Below are positions 1-11,176 of a stretch of 64,000 bases of DNA, piece by piece. The translations under genes were made by a program, and so were the position numbers. The stretch covers positions 8,824,232-8,888,231 of the forward strand of contig JABAKD010000004.1 of assembly GCA_012845835.1 (NCBI GenBank), read 5' to 3'. This DNA is from Undaria pinnatifida. Its lineage: Eukaryota > Sar > Phaeophyceae > Laminariales > Alariaceae. The notes under the pieces were generated by a model. That model saw only the letters and a program-made list of their open reading frames with translations, searched no databases and was not told the DNA's origin. Position 1 is the stretch's first letter, and the number at the start of each line of letters is the position of its first letter.

Positions 1-9
1 TTTTTTTTC

Positions 10-96
10 GATGACACCCGGATTCGAACCAGCGAAGACCACCAGGATTATAAGCGGACAGTCCAAGTACTAGATACTAGACCACATTATGTCACA
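10..96 (-). repeat. tRNA-like repeat head (probable SINE or tRNA relic)
   Basis: Read on the minus strand the segment has an A-box-like stretch (TGGTCTAGTA), a perfect B box (GGTTCGAATCC) and 3' and 5' ends that can pair over five bases (TGACA with TGTCA). The T-stem is imperfect and I could not find a convincing anticodon arm, and 87 nt is long for a standard tRNA. A related, more decayed copy follows at 246-300. I read it as a tRNA-derived SINE head or dead tRNA, not a working tRNA gene. Confidence 0.4.
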
Positions 97-1047
97 GCAG
101 CAGTGTACCTACGAGTACTATTTAATTTTTTTACAAATATAGACCTATACCAGGTATCAATTTTTTCATGAGGATCATTTATTAGAAGACCACAAAGTCA
201 CATCGATATATAGATATATTTTTATGAGGGTCGTTTTGTTCCCCCGATGACACCGGGATTCGAACCAACGAGAAGACCTTGAGGCTTATACTTTGTAGTA
301 CATACCGGTACTTATGCACCAGGTTTGTACATACCATCAGGTACTATTAATACGCTGTTGGATCACAATGCACGCCCAGCTCAGATCCGTCCGGCTATTT
401 ATAGCCAAGCAGCGCAGCGTAGCGCCGTGCGGAGCCGTGCGGTGCGGTGGCGTGCCCTTCGCTGCGGTTCTGTGTCGTGCTGCGCTGTGTACCGGGTATA
501 GAGCATAGAGCAGTACCGGGTATAATACGTGTTGTTGTGTACCAGGTACTACTTTTCTTCTTTTTTTTTTTACATGTATTTGATCCTTCACGGCCCCCTG
601 TTTTTTCCCCCAACCAAGCAAATTACCCCCCCCCGTACTGCCGCGATCAGAACGTAACACCGGTAACAAAAGCACACAGCACAGCTGAGCACAACAGGTC
701 AATTTGCTCTGCCCAAGCACCTCAAGATTGGCATCGCCAAATCACTGTTCGCACCAAATCGTGGGCCTCTTCTTTCTGCCCCCTTTACATGTTTTTAGTT
801 GCATTCTTGCTTGCCTTGGGCGAGCGTAGCTGGCGGCGTTAGCCGCCCGCGGAACGGAGCCCTTGTACATGATACCATATCTGGCACAACAGCACTAGAC
901 TAGACTACTACTTGTACGGCAGTATCAATAGTAGAGGATGGGTTATAAACACTCAGCGGGGCGCTGGATCGACGTACGAAAACATCGCCATGTCAGATAG
1001 CCACTAAACTACTGCATTCTGCTGCTTTGTAACATCAGGTATGCCGT
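97..1047. other. intergenic, no gene seen
   Basis: AT-rich intergenic DNA with short homopolymers. At 246-300 a second tRNA-like minus-strand B box (GGTTCGAATCC) with the same flank as the 10-96 element is visible. At 400-500 there is a GC-rich patch of imperfect GTGC/GTGCGG repetition. No exon with coding character or splice sites was recognised. Confidence 0.5.
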
Positions 1048-1050
1048 TAC

Positions 1051-1081
<31 letters not shown>

Positions 1082-1140
1082 TCTCGTTAACTCTTGTCAA
1101 ACATCTATTCTAGAGTCCGTGGTCACACAGAGGTGCAGGT
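1048..1140 (+). repeat. (GTT)n-associated interspersed repeat
   Basis: A GTT microsatellite followed by a short unique part containing AGTCCGTGGTCACA. The same arrangement recurs at 2998-3090 and, inverted, inside another repeat at 46448-46600, so this is a small interspersed family with a (GTT)n end. Function unknown. Confidence 0.5.
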
Positions 1141-1264
1141 GCTGGAGCCCTATTCGTAGGAAGATCCGAAAAACCAAAAGAAATCAAAATTCGCCCTGGG
1201 AATTCTAGGCTTTGGCCGCCTGAAACATACCTGTAACCGACATAATAAAAATGAAAATACAAGT

Positions 1265-1400
1265 TTGATATCTCTGTCAGTGGCTGGTCGCCACGGTGCT
1301 GTGGTGGCTGCCCTCGATTGCTATGATAATACGTGCTTACAGCAGAGCTTATTTTGGGGTTCGAATCCCGCGCGTGGGTCGGCCTTTCGAGTTTATTTGG
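1265..1400 (+). repeat. tRNA-like interspersed element
   Basis: Contains a clear B box (GGGTTCGAATCCC at about 1358-1370) preceded about 60-90 bases upstream by TGGCTGGTCGCC and TGGTGGCTGCCC, either of which could be a degraded A box. No complete cloverleaf is visible, so a tRNA-derived SINE fragment is the best reading. Confidence 0.35.
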
Positions 1401-3124
1401 CGACAACAGTAAAATCAGAGGAATCAACTGCTGAGCGCGTCTGTTCATTTATTTGCAGAGTGCCTATGTGATCAACAGGCGCAGTTCGATGGGAGTCGAC
1501 CAGGAAAGAAAAATGGTTGACTCTCCTATTAATAGCGCAAAACACGAAATCGCTCATACCCGTAATGGGGAGAGGGAAGAACAGCCTGGGAGGAGAGAGA
1601 AAAGTGCTCGAAAAAAAACGGTGAATTTTGGTCGGATTGCACGCCGCGTATAATGGTATCATTCTGCAGGCAGACACAACGACGTAGGCGTATGATAGAG
1701 AGCAATAATTATACGCGATGTGCTTTTGAGTCGTTGGTTGTTGGCCAATTTGGTCGGACTGCTCCTGCGACGTATTAACTCTATCTCTGGACCTCTGGCC
1801 CTGAACAAGTATTTTAAAAAGTACTGCTCAAGTGCGACGATCGATGGTTCAAAACGCCCAACAGAAAACAAAGTTACTCTATTTTACTAATAACTGCTTC
1901 TGTCAGGTTGCTGTCAGGTAGGCTGTGTTCCATGCTGCATGGCGCGCCAGCTCAGTAAGAGCAGGCAGAAAAATCGCGCGTTCTCTCTGGCCACTCGAGG
2001 CAATGAGTGAACCAATGAAAAGCAGCGAGCTGGGCAAGAGGGCTCCGGCAATGGGACGAGAGAGCCGAGAGAGGTCCAAGAGGCTGGCAACGCAGCATAA
2101 TAACCACCATTGAAAAATCATGGGATTTCTAAACACCCCATCCAGTACATAGACCTTTGATTCCACTTGCTTCCAGCAGTAGAGGTCCCTCTATAGAGCC
2201 GGTTGAGTAGTGCCGGTTTTCCATTATTGTGCCTGTTACATCGCTTGGCACAGATCGGAATAGATCGGAATAACCAGTATTGATACTACTAGTGACGGAA
2301 TGTGGAGTAGTGCCGGTTGCCGATATAATGCCGAAGTTTCTGGCTGGCGCATAGAAGCACGGCAATGGGGAGCCCAGTACCAGTATTAATATTAGTAATG
2401 ATGTTATATTGGTAAGGTCCTATGATAGGTCCCATGCATAGTCTATGATATTAATAATAGCGTCTTCTACATAGCAGCACAGCAATCAACCAATCAATAT
2501 TTCGCGAAACCACCAGTCAAAATAGTAACCGCAATCCCCACCACCCACCACCACCACCACACACTAGCATCTACCGACCACCCTCCCCCCTGCTGAACAT
2601 GCAAGCATTCGACTCACCTACAGGCCACCCGCAGCCCACCGCGCAGCAACAACAATCAAGCGGTGAGGGTCTGTCTCCGAGTACGCGCTACTCACAGCAG
2701 CGGGAGAAACCGAACGAGCAGACGAGGACACGAGTACATAGCAGAGAGAGGTTTCGAGTTTTTTACTCTTCTTGCGCGGGATGATGGGATGATGAAATCC
2801 GCTGTATGTCTCATCAGACAGTTCGCGACAAGGCGTTGACAAGGTGAAATTCTACTGTCGCCGAAACGGAACAACGGAGCGTTCCAGGCCCCCAGAGATG
2901 CCAAGAAGATGTTCCGTCCCAATGGATTTTGTTGAGTGCTTTTCTTGCGTATCATACGCACCTTAGTCTACACACATTTTGTTAATTTTTTCTCACGTTG
3001 TTGTTGTTGTTCTCACATTAACTCGCATCATCAAGTCCGTGGTCACAGGATAGGCTCCATCCAGTCACTCTAGAGCTGAGGAATACGTACGTCGTGCTGT
3101 TGTTGTCCTAGTTTATAGTCTAGA
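1401..3124. other. intergenic, no gene seen
   Basis: No coding exon, RNA gene or complete mobile element recognised. A copy of the (GTT)n repeat lies at 2998-3090, and there is a CCACC-rich microsatellite near 2535-2590. Confidence 0.4.
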
Positions 3125-5345
3125 GAATCTAGTCTGTAACCTAAAAATCTAAACCGTCATATTGTGCTCCAACCTGGATCTGCTGCACTGCTGCTCTGCT
3201 GTTGTATATGCCGCATGCCACCCCCACGACGTGGGTGAGCAGCATGGCTCTCAAGCCTCCCCCGGCTCCTCCTCCCGACCACCTGTGAAGGTTTCGTTCC
3301 CAAACGAAACATGGCCCACAAAGATCCATAATAAGGTATCCCGTTGTTCATTTTTTTTTCGCGTGTGCGTTTTACCTGCTGTACTCGATACACAACATGC
3401 ATGTACCGGTCGCCCCGGGGGCGTGTGTATAACCCACAACATTCGGCGCGAGTCGACGAGGAAAGGAGGGGTTGAAGTCTTGTCGCGATAGAAAATGAAA
3501 GGCACGCACCATGTAGTGGGGAGGGGGAGAAGAGAGCCTGCTGTAGTGACCCAGGATCTGAGTCGCGTCCAGGCTGTACAAGTAGGGAGAAAGAGAAAGA
3601 AAACGTTTGAAAATATCAGATGGGATGAGCAAAAAACACATAGATCTCCGCATCTCTTCTATCTGGTACCGGTACAGCTTTTTTTGCTGCAATGCAGCCA
3701 CACGCATTGTTCGTACCCCCTACGCCGTATGCAGCAATACCAGGCACAGTATAGCCCACCGCTATCCTTCTTCCTCCTCCTGACTCCTGCCCCACTGCCC
3801 GGCAGTCTCGTGTCGAAACGAGACCTCTCCCAGCCCCACAAAGATTCAAATATACTCAGTCCTTCACTACACGCGCCCAGATATCTGTTCAACAACAGCA
3901 AATAAAGCGGTGTGCGCCATGTGATCCTGTTGTGTACCATGTAGACTAGACCATACATTAGCCTTCCAACCTCTCCTCTCTTTCCCTCTTGGCCACCTGG
4001 CGGTCTTCCCGCTCCACAATGCCCAAAGGTGTTGCAGCGGGTCTTCCGCCGTTTTTACTCACCCAGGTAGCCGTTACACATTGTCCTATCGTCGTGCAGT
4101 CTGACTTATGCCACTGATACTATTGGTGGTATTGTTTTTGTCCCATAATACGCGCCTTGAAGTATTCCGCACATCATCTAGGTCTAGACTAAAGACTAGT
4201 CTATGTGTCTAGACTACTGCTTGCTGTTCAGTTGTTGTTGTGCATTCCGCATGCAACCCCAACCCGATGGGCAAAATACAGTACCCCCCTGCCCCCCACC
4301 CCCACCTGCTACCGCCAGGCTGCCTCCGTTCTTTTGCTCGTTCCGAGATTTTTTTTTTTTTTTTTTTAGCACACTTTCACTTTCCAGCTTCTGGACAAGC
4401 CGTGGTCACAGGTGTCATCCCTTCTCCTCCCCGGTTCTTGCCTTCAATTTTTATCGCGCATAGGGTTCAGCAATCCCACTGCTCGTCGATTGTTCATCGA
4501 AATGTTGCTAACTCACGCTCTCGCGCTTTCCGCAAGTCAATTTGTCCACAAGAAAAAGTCCCAACGAATTTATACGAGTATGCACTCGGCGGGGCTCGAA
4601 CTCACGAAACTGACCTATACCAGGCTCGAGGATAACCTGATACGCGAGATGAGACCTTCCCGCTCCACAAAGATTCATAAGTATTTGAGGTATTCCAGCC
4701 GATATTCCGACGTTTACTACCGTTCGTTGCGTTACTCCAGGTAGTACCTGGTATACGAGACGCCACACAGCGATGTTCTGTCTAAATCTACGTGTGGTGT
4801 GTCCTAACGTCCTAGTCCGCGACATATACAATACCAGGTATATGTATACTGACTGCTTGCTGTACATACGGCATGCCGCAAGTTACCCCCGCTGCATGGG
4901 CGATATACCAGCGGCCCTCCAGTCTCCTCTCTCCTCCCCATCCTGCCGCCTGGCGGTCTCGGGCCAAGGCGAAACCTTCCAGCCCCACAAAGATCCAAAG
5001 ATAATATGTATTCTATAACTAATTTTCAAGGACGTCGGGCGTGAGTTTGTATTCCTTCATTCATGTTGTTTACACTTTAGTTAACAACAGCAGTACTCTG
5101 TTGCACATTACATACTACACGCGTCGTTGGTCAGTCTAAATCGTCGTGTGTCCTAACTCCTATAATTCTGCGTCTCAGGTCTGTCTGCTGCTGTACCCAC
5201 CATGCGTTATTTCCCAGCGCCCCATGGACGTAAAGCCTTCCAGCCTCCTCTCGAAACCGTGTAGCCGCCTGGTAGCCTGACGCCGAAACGGAGGCGTCCC
5301 AGCCCTGTCCAGCCATACAAAGGCTATTTTGCACCAGCAGTATCA
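3125..5345. repeat. cluster of SINE-like repeats with CCACAAAGAT end
   Basis: At least five related copies lie head to tail here (about 3125-3340, 3660-3850, 4200-4330, 4780-5000, 5130-5335), plus a fragment near 4640-4690. Each has TCTAAA(T)CGTCGTG, then CTGCTTGCTGT, GGCATGC, a C-rich segment with CCNCCTGGCGGTCT, and an end reading CCAGCCCCACAAAGATCC or a variant. Copies differ by many substitutions, so the cluster is old. No protein is encoded. A non-autonomous retroelement is likely but no A/B box was found. Confidence 0.55.
3430..3605 (+). repeat. CGCGATAAAAATGAA interspersed repeat
   Basis: One copy of a family marked by TTCGRCGCGAGTCG, then GTCTTxTCGCGATAxAAAT, a GTACCG/GCACC step and a G-rich GGGGAGGGGG stretch. 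Other copies: 4375-4520 (inverted), 17395-17600, 22490-22700, 30225-30360 (inverted), 43735-43890. No coding capacity; ends not defined by eye. Confidence 0.45.
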
Positions 5346-5410
5346 CATAATTGGCGTCTCTGTGTTTTCGTTATTATTACTTGATATCAGAAGTACTTAG
5401 ACACGTCAGT

Positions 5411-5689
5411 GACGCGTGCTACGATAGAGGTAGCACTTTTCGTGTGAAATGTTTTCTGAATGACGGGGCTTCTTAACCCAAAATCGTCGGAGAATCGCCA
5501 TTTTTCTAGGCATGATTCTCGTTGTGTACCTATTAGTCTAATAGTCCATGGGACTTTTCATCCGGTGTACCTGGTGGTGGCAGATTTGTTTTTTTCTCAA
5601 AAAATCAGTTTTCGGGAGAGGTCTCAAGCTCCAAAATTGAGGAGTAGTGTTGGAAAAAACGTGGTGCATCTCTATGATAGGCCACGTCC
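5411..5689 (+). mobile_element. MITE, full-length copy (reference copy of main family)
   Basis: Starts with ACGCGTGCTACGATAGAGGT and ends with the near inverted complement (GGTGCATCTCTATGATAGG). Internal order: CTGAATGACGGGGCTYCTTAACCCAAAATCGTCGGA, then GATTCTCGTTGTGTACCTA, CCATGGG..TTTTCATCCGG, AAATCAGTTTT.GGGAGAGGTC, AAGCTCC.AAATTGAGGA. It has no ORF. Roughly 280 bp with inverted ends is a non-autonomous DNA transposon (MITE) layout. No target-site duplication could be fixed by eye. More than a dozen relatives occur in the window. Confidence 0.75.
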
Positions 5690-5699
5690 AGTGCTGTCA

Positions 5700-5905
5700 G
5701 TTCGATAAATTTATGGTTCGATACTCATCTTTGCAAGCTGCGTTATACGCCGGCCGGTCGTTCTTACAGATAGTCTAAAGACTAGATGTAATATTTTTCG
5801 AAGATATTTATATTATATAATTAAAAATACACTCCAGCTGTGATGAGATCGAAGATTTTGTCGAAACTCATCTTTGCAAGCTGTGTGTGATACTTACATA
5901 TATAT
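5700..5905 (+). repeat. TCATCTTTGCAAGCTG repeat
   Basis: Carries two copies of ACTCATCTTTGCAAGCTG, the second after ATACACTCCAGCTGTGA and TCGAAGATTTTGTCGAA. The same block recurs at 17945-18125, 21565-21738, 22360-22420 and inverted at 11985-12155; the 17.9 and 21.6 kb copies also share about 90 bases downstream including GGTCGGCGACTCCCCTT. Interspersed repeat of unknown class. Confidence 0.5.
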
Positions 5906-6995
5906 GATTCCCACGGATGTTGCCCAGGTGAGCATCTAGAACAAATTACTATCAAAATACGAGACGGCAGTAGCGGGAGCCCTGCAGTTCGCCGAACTCT
6001 TGGAGGAGGACGGCCCCCGGTTGGATCCAGCTATTGACGTCATGACTGGTTCCCACGATACTTTTGAGGACATGGTGAGGACCGGGGGTAGCCCAACCTT
6101 CTCGTTCCGGTTGTGCTCCCTGTTCAGCGATGCTTTTGGCCTGCCCCGAGGCGCCTACCTCGACTTCCCCCGACTGAGGGAATGGCGAGCGGCAGCCAAT
6201 CACTACCGTGAGACCTTCGCCGCTTACGGCATCCGCCCGCAGGATACTGTGCGCCTACTCCCGAATCAAAGGATCTACATCCTAGCTCATGTGTAAGAGT
6301 TCTTGGCGGACCTCGACTCCACGTGGGAGGTCCTCCTGACGTGGTGGACCCTCGGGGTCCGAAATGCGCTTTAAGAGGGGGAGGCGCTTCCTCCATCCCC
6401 GACGGCAGCGTGGACCCTCGGGCCCAAAACGTGTTTGCGGCAGGAAACGAGCTGCCTCCCTCCCCGACGGCGGCGGTGGGCCCGGCGCGGGAGAGTGACC
6501 TAGCAGCGGGCGTGACACCACCTGAAGGCGCAACTCTAGCGCCAGAAGGTGACCCGGGGGGGAGGGAGCAGACAGAGCTTGGTGGTGTTGCTTCTGTTGC
6601 CACGGGAACCTTCTGAACTGCCGAAAACTGGGAGGCGACGGCGCCCGGATACTCGCCCGCGCCCCCAACACAGCCCAGCGTCGTCTTAGCAACATCGAGA
6701 GCGACTGGGTCTATGTCCACTGGTGCAGTAGAGGGTGGGAGAAGCACAAGAGGCAGACGAGGTCGACCGCGCGGGTCCGGAAGGGGAACATGAGCGACGA
6801 GAACTGGGAGAGGAACCACCACGAACCGGGGGCGAATCCCTCGACATGGATGCGGCGAGGTTCCCCCGGCCCCTGCCGATAGGAAGGGTTGGCGGTGGAG
6901 AGAGGGAAGACGGGGACGGAGAGGGAGCAGGTCCAGCACCAGGGGACGTAACGCAACTTCGCGCTTTCATTACAGACGACCACAGCGTTACGAGC

Positions 6996-7145
6996 TGTGG
7001 GGGCTGTAGAGCAACGATTGCTCGGGGGCATCGAGTGGTGGAGTTGCCCTGTGGACGTCAACATGCAATGCATGCGCGGTGCGTGGTGAATGCGGTCAGA
7101 CGAGGTGGGGCGCAGGCGCCCCTTCTCTGCGGAACAAGAGGATGC
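6996..7145 (+). pseudogene. RING-H2-like zinc finger of the retroelement
   Basis: Within an open frame at 6735-7415 the cysteines and histidines fall as C-x2-C-x14-C-x3-H-x2-H-x2-C-x15-C-x4-C (residues 88, 91, 106, 110, 113, 116, 132, 137 from the ATG at 6735). This is the C3H2C3 order of RING-H2 fingers, except that the last pair is spaced by four residues rather than two. It precedes the RT domain in the same element. In a live element it could act as a ubiquitin ligase or nucleic-acid-binding module; here it sits in a broken element. Confidence 0.6.
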
Positions 7146-7925
7146 ACGGTCCGCCTTGGAAGACGGGAAGCAATAGAAGCGGCAGTTCAGGCCGACCCTG
7201 GACTACGCGTGACGGCAGCGGGACTCGGGGGGAGATCTGACGATGGCAAGGAAGAGCGCCGGGATGGCCTCTGCTATCCCTGGAAACAAAACACATTGGG
7301 GATTGCAGGACCGCTCGATGATGTCTCTCTTGAGGACCTCCAACAACGCTTCGTCACTCGAAGTGCAGCCAAGGCTGGCTACTGCCCAAGCCAAGCTTAT
7401 CACCCATGTGCTTGACCTCCTCAATCACGCCTGGGGAAAGCATCGCCAATCCACACAATCGGAGACGCCGCAATCACTCCTGAGGTCAATCAAGTTGTGA
7501 TACATCCTCCCAGCTCTACTGCACTCGCAGCATGGCCGAAAGAAACAGCGAGAGAAGTTTTCGTCTGCCGAGCGCGGTGACCTCACCCTTCTGCTCCCGT
7601 GGTTAATGGAGTATATCCGTCGAACATCGACGAGGCAAATCGGCCAAGCCCGCGAAGAGGCGGACGACGCTGATATGTTTAAGAGGCCATCATGAGCATG
7701 CCGCCATCGAGGGGGGTGACTGTGGCAGCAAGCAGCCTCCTCGCGGAACCGCGCGCGCCGGGGAACGAGGAAACGTGGCAGCGCGTGAAAGCATAGTTCC
7801 CGGAGGAGAACCAGGTCTGCGTCTCTGAAGCTGCAGCGGCAGCGGTGGCAGCAAGTCCCTTCGATCAGGAGGAAGGGAGTGGTCCCAACTGGCGCCGGAG
7901 GAAGAGTTCGACCCACAGGTGCCCC

Positions 7926-8735
7926 TCGATGTCATCAATTCTCGCAACGCGTTATCAGGCGCGGGAAGCGACGGTCTGCGCTTTTCGCACTTGCAGTCAA
8001 TAATCAGGACTGGTTTCGGGCGCAAAACATTCATAGCTGGCATTGAAGCCTTCTGAAGAAGAATCATCGATGATCCAAACGTCTTCCCGCCTGAGTTCTG
8101 GTAGTTCGTCTTGCAATCCAACCTCACTGCCCTGGGTAAAAAATGCCGTCCCGTGTGCGTGGGGATGATGTGGAGGCGCCTTGTTGCGGCCGGGACCATG
8201 CGGCAGTGGCAACCACGGCTGGAGGAGACCAACCACGAAGCGAGACTAATTTGGAGTCGGAGTACGAGGGGGGGTGGAACCGGTATCGCTACGCGTAAGA
8301 GTACATCATGAGGCAAAAAACCGTGTGATCCTCACCGATTGCCCCAACGCCTTCAACACAGTGAATCGGACTGATATGCTAGCGGAGGCAGCCACTTGCG
8401 TGCCGGTGCTTACACCGTTTGTGGCAAAATTTTACGGCGAGATGTCTGCGCCGGTGTTCTTTCAGATGGAATCGGGAGAAAGACGAAAGATCGACTGCTC
8501 CAGCGGGGTACAACAAGGGGATGCCATGGGGGCGGCGTTGTTCTGCATGCCACTCGTGCCGGTGCTGAAGCGGACACGGACGTCGTTCGAGCCAAGAGGT
8601 GTAGAAGCATTCACCTACCTAGATGATATTAGCATCGGATTGATGGAAATCACACCGGATACTCTGGAAGTTGTGTACCCTTTCTCCAGCGTGAGCTGTC
8701 CAACATCGGCATTGCGAGCAACGCGAGCAAAATGA
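7926..8735 (+). pseudogene. reverse transcriptase domain (LINE-type)
   Basis: The fingers region begins with VINSRNALSGAGSDGLRFSH near 7928. The palm follows at 8274-8735 with motif A (LTDCPNAFNTVNR), motif B (SGVQQGDAMGAALF) and motif C (FTYLDDISIG). The catalytic aspartates are present in motif A and in YLDD. In-frame stops upstream (near 8056 and 8101) and a frameshift after 8690 inactivate it. The GVQQGD and YLDD motifs identify a retroelement RT. Confidence 0.88.
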
Positions 8736-8933
8736 TTGCCCTGCCCCCAAAGGAGACGTACCTACGCCGGAACAAAACCGCCCTTCTTGAAGGCATTGAC
8801 GTCAGCATCGCCGAAAGTGGTGGGATTAAGGTGGGGGGGTGCCTGTCGGCACAGATGAGTACGCGAGGGAGCGCGCAATAGAGATAGTCCAAAATGGGGG
8901 AGCGGAGCAACCCGCGCGGATGTTGTCGCGCAC

Positions 8934-10538
8934 ATGCCGGACAAGCAATCAGCCAACCTGATTGCCACCGGCTCTATGGTTCAACGGACCTCCTACCTTG
9001 AACGCGTGATGGACCCAGAACTATCGCTGACTGCATACCGAAAAGCATATGGCAACGCCTTGTGGATGCTGGAGAAACTGCTCGATCTCCCGGGGGCAGC
9101 AGAAAAATCGTCGTTTTTCGCGGACGGGTGCCCGATAAACATGTTGACCCCGCAATCCCATCAACAGGCGCAGGCGAGCCTGTCCACGGGGGCCGGAGGG
9201 TTTGAGCTTTCGTGGGCTGAAGCCCGGAGGATGTCATCATCCGTTGAAAGCTTGGTGGCGACGGTGCCAGAGGTGCTTGCTGATCTGTCCGGTGCAATAG
9301 GGAACAAAGTCCGAAGGGAGCTGCCCGATTCTGGCCTCGTGCGGCGCATCTGGAACAGCGTCAGGGACCTGCGCGATGTGCATGGGGTTTCAGACGAGGC
9401 CATGGCGAACATCGCGCCGGAAAGCTGGCGGGACAGAGCCTTTAGAGCAGGAGAGCATGGTGTCTCCGGGCAATCAGTTGCAGTCGTGTCGCCTACACAC
9501 AAGACCGAAATTGTCAGCTCCAGCAAAGCGCAGCATAGACTAGGTAAACTGGTAACAATAGTACGTTATCAGAGGTACGTCTCTTCGCTGGACCAACTCC
9601 CCGAGACGAGGCCCCAGCGAGACACAGTCGACGCTCAGGGAGAGAAAGAGATGCGAGACTTGGCCAAGGCCCGGCAACGGAGTCAATCGGGATCAGGTAC
9701 TACCGCCTTCCTAAGGGCGGGGCCTGTAGACGCAGCTACAACCATCCCTGCATCAGAGTTCGTGACTGCGGGAAAGAGATTTCTGAGGATAGAGGAATTC
9801 CTGGTGGCGAGGTGCCTATGCTGCGGTGAAGCGGAGGTTAATACGCGGCATGCACGATTGAGTCACCGATCGGGTGCGCAGGTGAACCAGCACCAACCCC
9901 TTGTGCACGCGCTCTCCCGCACCCTTGAGATCATGTCCATCCGCCACCAGGTGGAAAGCGGAGCCCCGTTCCACCCATACAGGGATTTGCAAATGGATAT
10001 CGTGATTGAGGCAAGTGGACTACAAGATGCTACGGCATCGGAGTACCACGCGACAAATCGATACTCCTCGACGTCACGTATGCGAACCCACAAGCGGGAG
10101 TCCACGTGCGGGCAGGCAGCGCGGATCGAAACAGATCAGCGGCTTCCGCTTCCGAGGCGCGCAAGCGCAACCACTACGATGGTCCGAGACAGGTGTCCTT
10201 TGACGTGCGCAGCTACAAACTCGCCACCGTCGCGGTGGAACACTTTGGGAGCCTCGGTAAAGAAAGGAGCGGCCTGATCGATCAGGTGGCGGCAAAACAC
10301 CGTTGGATGAATGGACGCATCGTCCCTAGCGCGGAAAGGCGTGAGCGACGAACGCTTATTCCAAATCATCTCTGTGGCCACTCAGATCATTTCGCGCAGA
10401 GTTCATCGATATAGGCTATCTCTGTGTAATCGTCAGGCGCGAGGGGAAGCGAGGAAGAAGCGGGAGTACTACGGCCACTGGCCTGGGGTGGCAACGTTGA
10501 TGAGGATCATGGTAGACTCTCAGCTAAAACTTATATAG
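8934..10538 (+). pseudogene. post-RT and C-terminal region of the retroelement
   Basis: An open frame at 8934-10277 continues the polyprotein after the palm, with a thumb/connection-like region followed by CLCCGEAEVNTRHARLSH, a C-x2-C-x7-H zinc-knuckle-like motif whose expected later cysteine reads as serine. After about 10045 the conserved sequence moves to another frame (GSADRNRSAASASEARKRNH, from 10106) and after about 10300 to a third (ARKGVSDERLFQIISVATQ, to about 10538). The two shifts are recent enough that all three frames are still readable. Confidence 0.7.
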
Positions 10539-10540
10539 GG

Positions 10541-10789
10541 AAATGGAACAGTAGATACAAATGAGAAGATGTGGGGAAAGGAAATGGGGAAATGGTTGGC
10601 GGAAGACACTCACTTCTTTATGGTGCGATCACTCGACTTCATTGGTACTGCTGCTGCTTTGTGGAAGGATATTCGATTTACATCGGAACGCCATCTACGC
10701 TCTATATTGCCGGAGGGCACAACATATATTAATAATAATGTCAATAGTGGTAACACCTACCAGTACTAACTAAGCGTGCTTTACCCCAT
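10541..10789. other. retroelement 3' flank
   Basis: Sequence between the last recognisable retroelement codons and the TRIM insertion. It may be the element's 3' untranslated region. No poly-A tail, tandem 3' repeat or gene was seen. Confidence 0.35.
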
Positions 10790-11176
10790 TGTTATAAGGC
10801 TTTCTTTAGGGTAAGCCATTGGTTAACCTTTTGCAAGTGGTCAAACGGACTAGTACTCAACTAGTTCCTTGACAAGTGGCGTCTTCGACAGACCATGTTT
10901 TTTTTGGGTCGTGGGCTCGAATCCCACCATGATCCGCAATATTATTGAATATGAACGTTTTCAGACTTTCCCCATGTCGAACTCGAAAAAAACTCTCCCC
11001 GGTATCCCCGGGAAATGAAACCGTTAGGATATTGACACAGGTCCGCCCGTATATCCGGCCGACCTGCTATCCCGCCGTTGCAAGGGGGGGGGTGCTATAA
11101 GCCTTAGTTTGGGTAAGCTATTGGTTAGCCTTTTGCAAGTGGTCAAAGGGACTAATGCCCCACTAATACCTTAACA
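10790..11176 (+). mobile_element. TRIM (miniature LTR retrotransposon), copy 1
   Basis: Two direct repeats of about 85 bp, 10790-10874 and 11093-11176, both beginning TG (TGTTATAAGG / TGCTATAAGC) and ending CA (CCTTGACA / CCTTAACA). A G-rich polypurine tract (AAGGGGGGGGGG, 11082-11092) abuts the 3' repeat, as in LTR elements. The about 218-bp interior has no ORF but carries a T-arm-like hairpin (GTGGGCTCGAATCCCAC). The size and terminal repeats fit a TRIM, mobilised in trans. No clear target-site duplication remains (CCAT versus CAAA). Confidence 0.8.

Larger units (their letters stand above)
5955..10540 (+). pseudogene. decayed non-LTR retroelement (RT polyprotein)
   Basis: A colinear series of coding blocks in shifting frames: an N-terminal region at about 5985-6296, a RING-like finger at 6996-7145, an RT domain at about 7926-8735, a long post-RT region at 8934-10060, and a conserved C-terminal part continuing through two further frame changes (near 10045 and 10300) to about 10538. 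In-frame stops occur near 8056 and 8880. Block order and RT motifs match a LINE-like polyprotein; I recall close relatives from stramenopile genomes but cannot verify that here. No LTRs, no clear poly-A tail. GC content is higher than the flanks, as expected for an inserted element. It cannot make a full protein. Confidence 0.8.

Noticed and set aside
4560-4650. tRNA gene on the minus strand
   Set aside because: GAGTTCGAGCCCC resembles a T-arm and four of five stem pairs form, yet no D-arm or anticodon arm can be drawn; treated as a decayed tRNA-like repeat.
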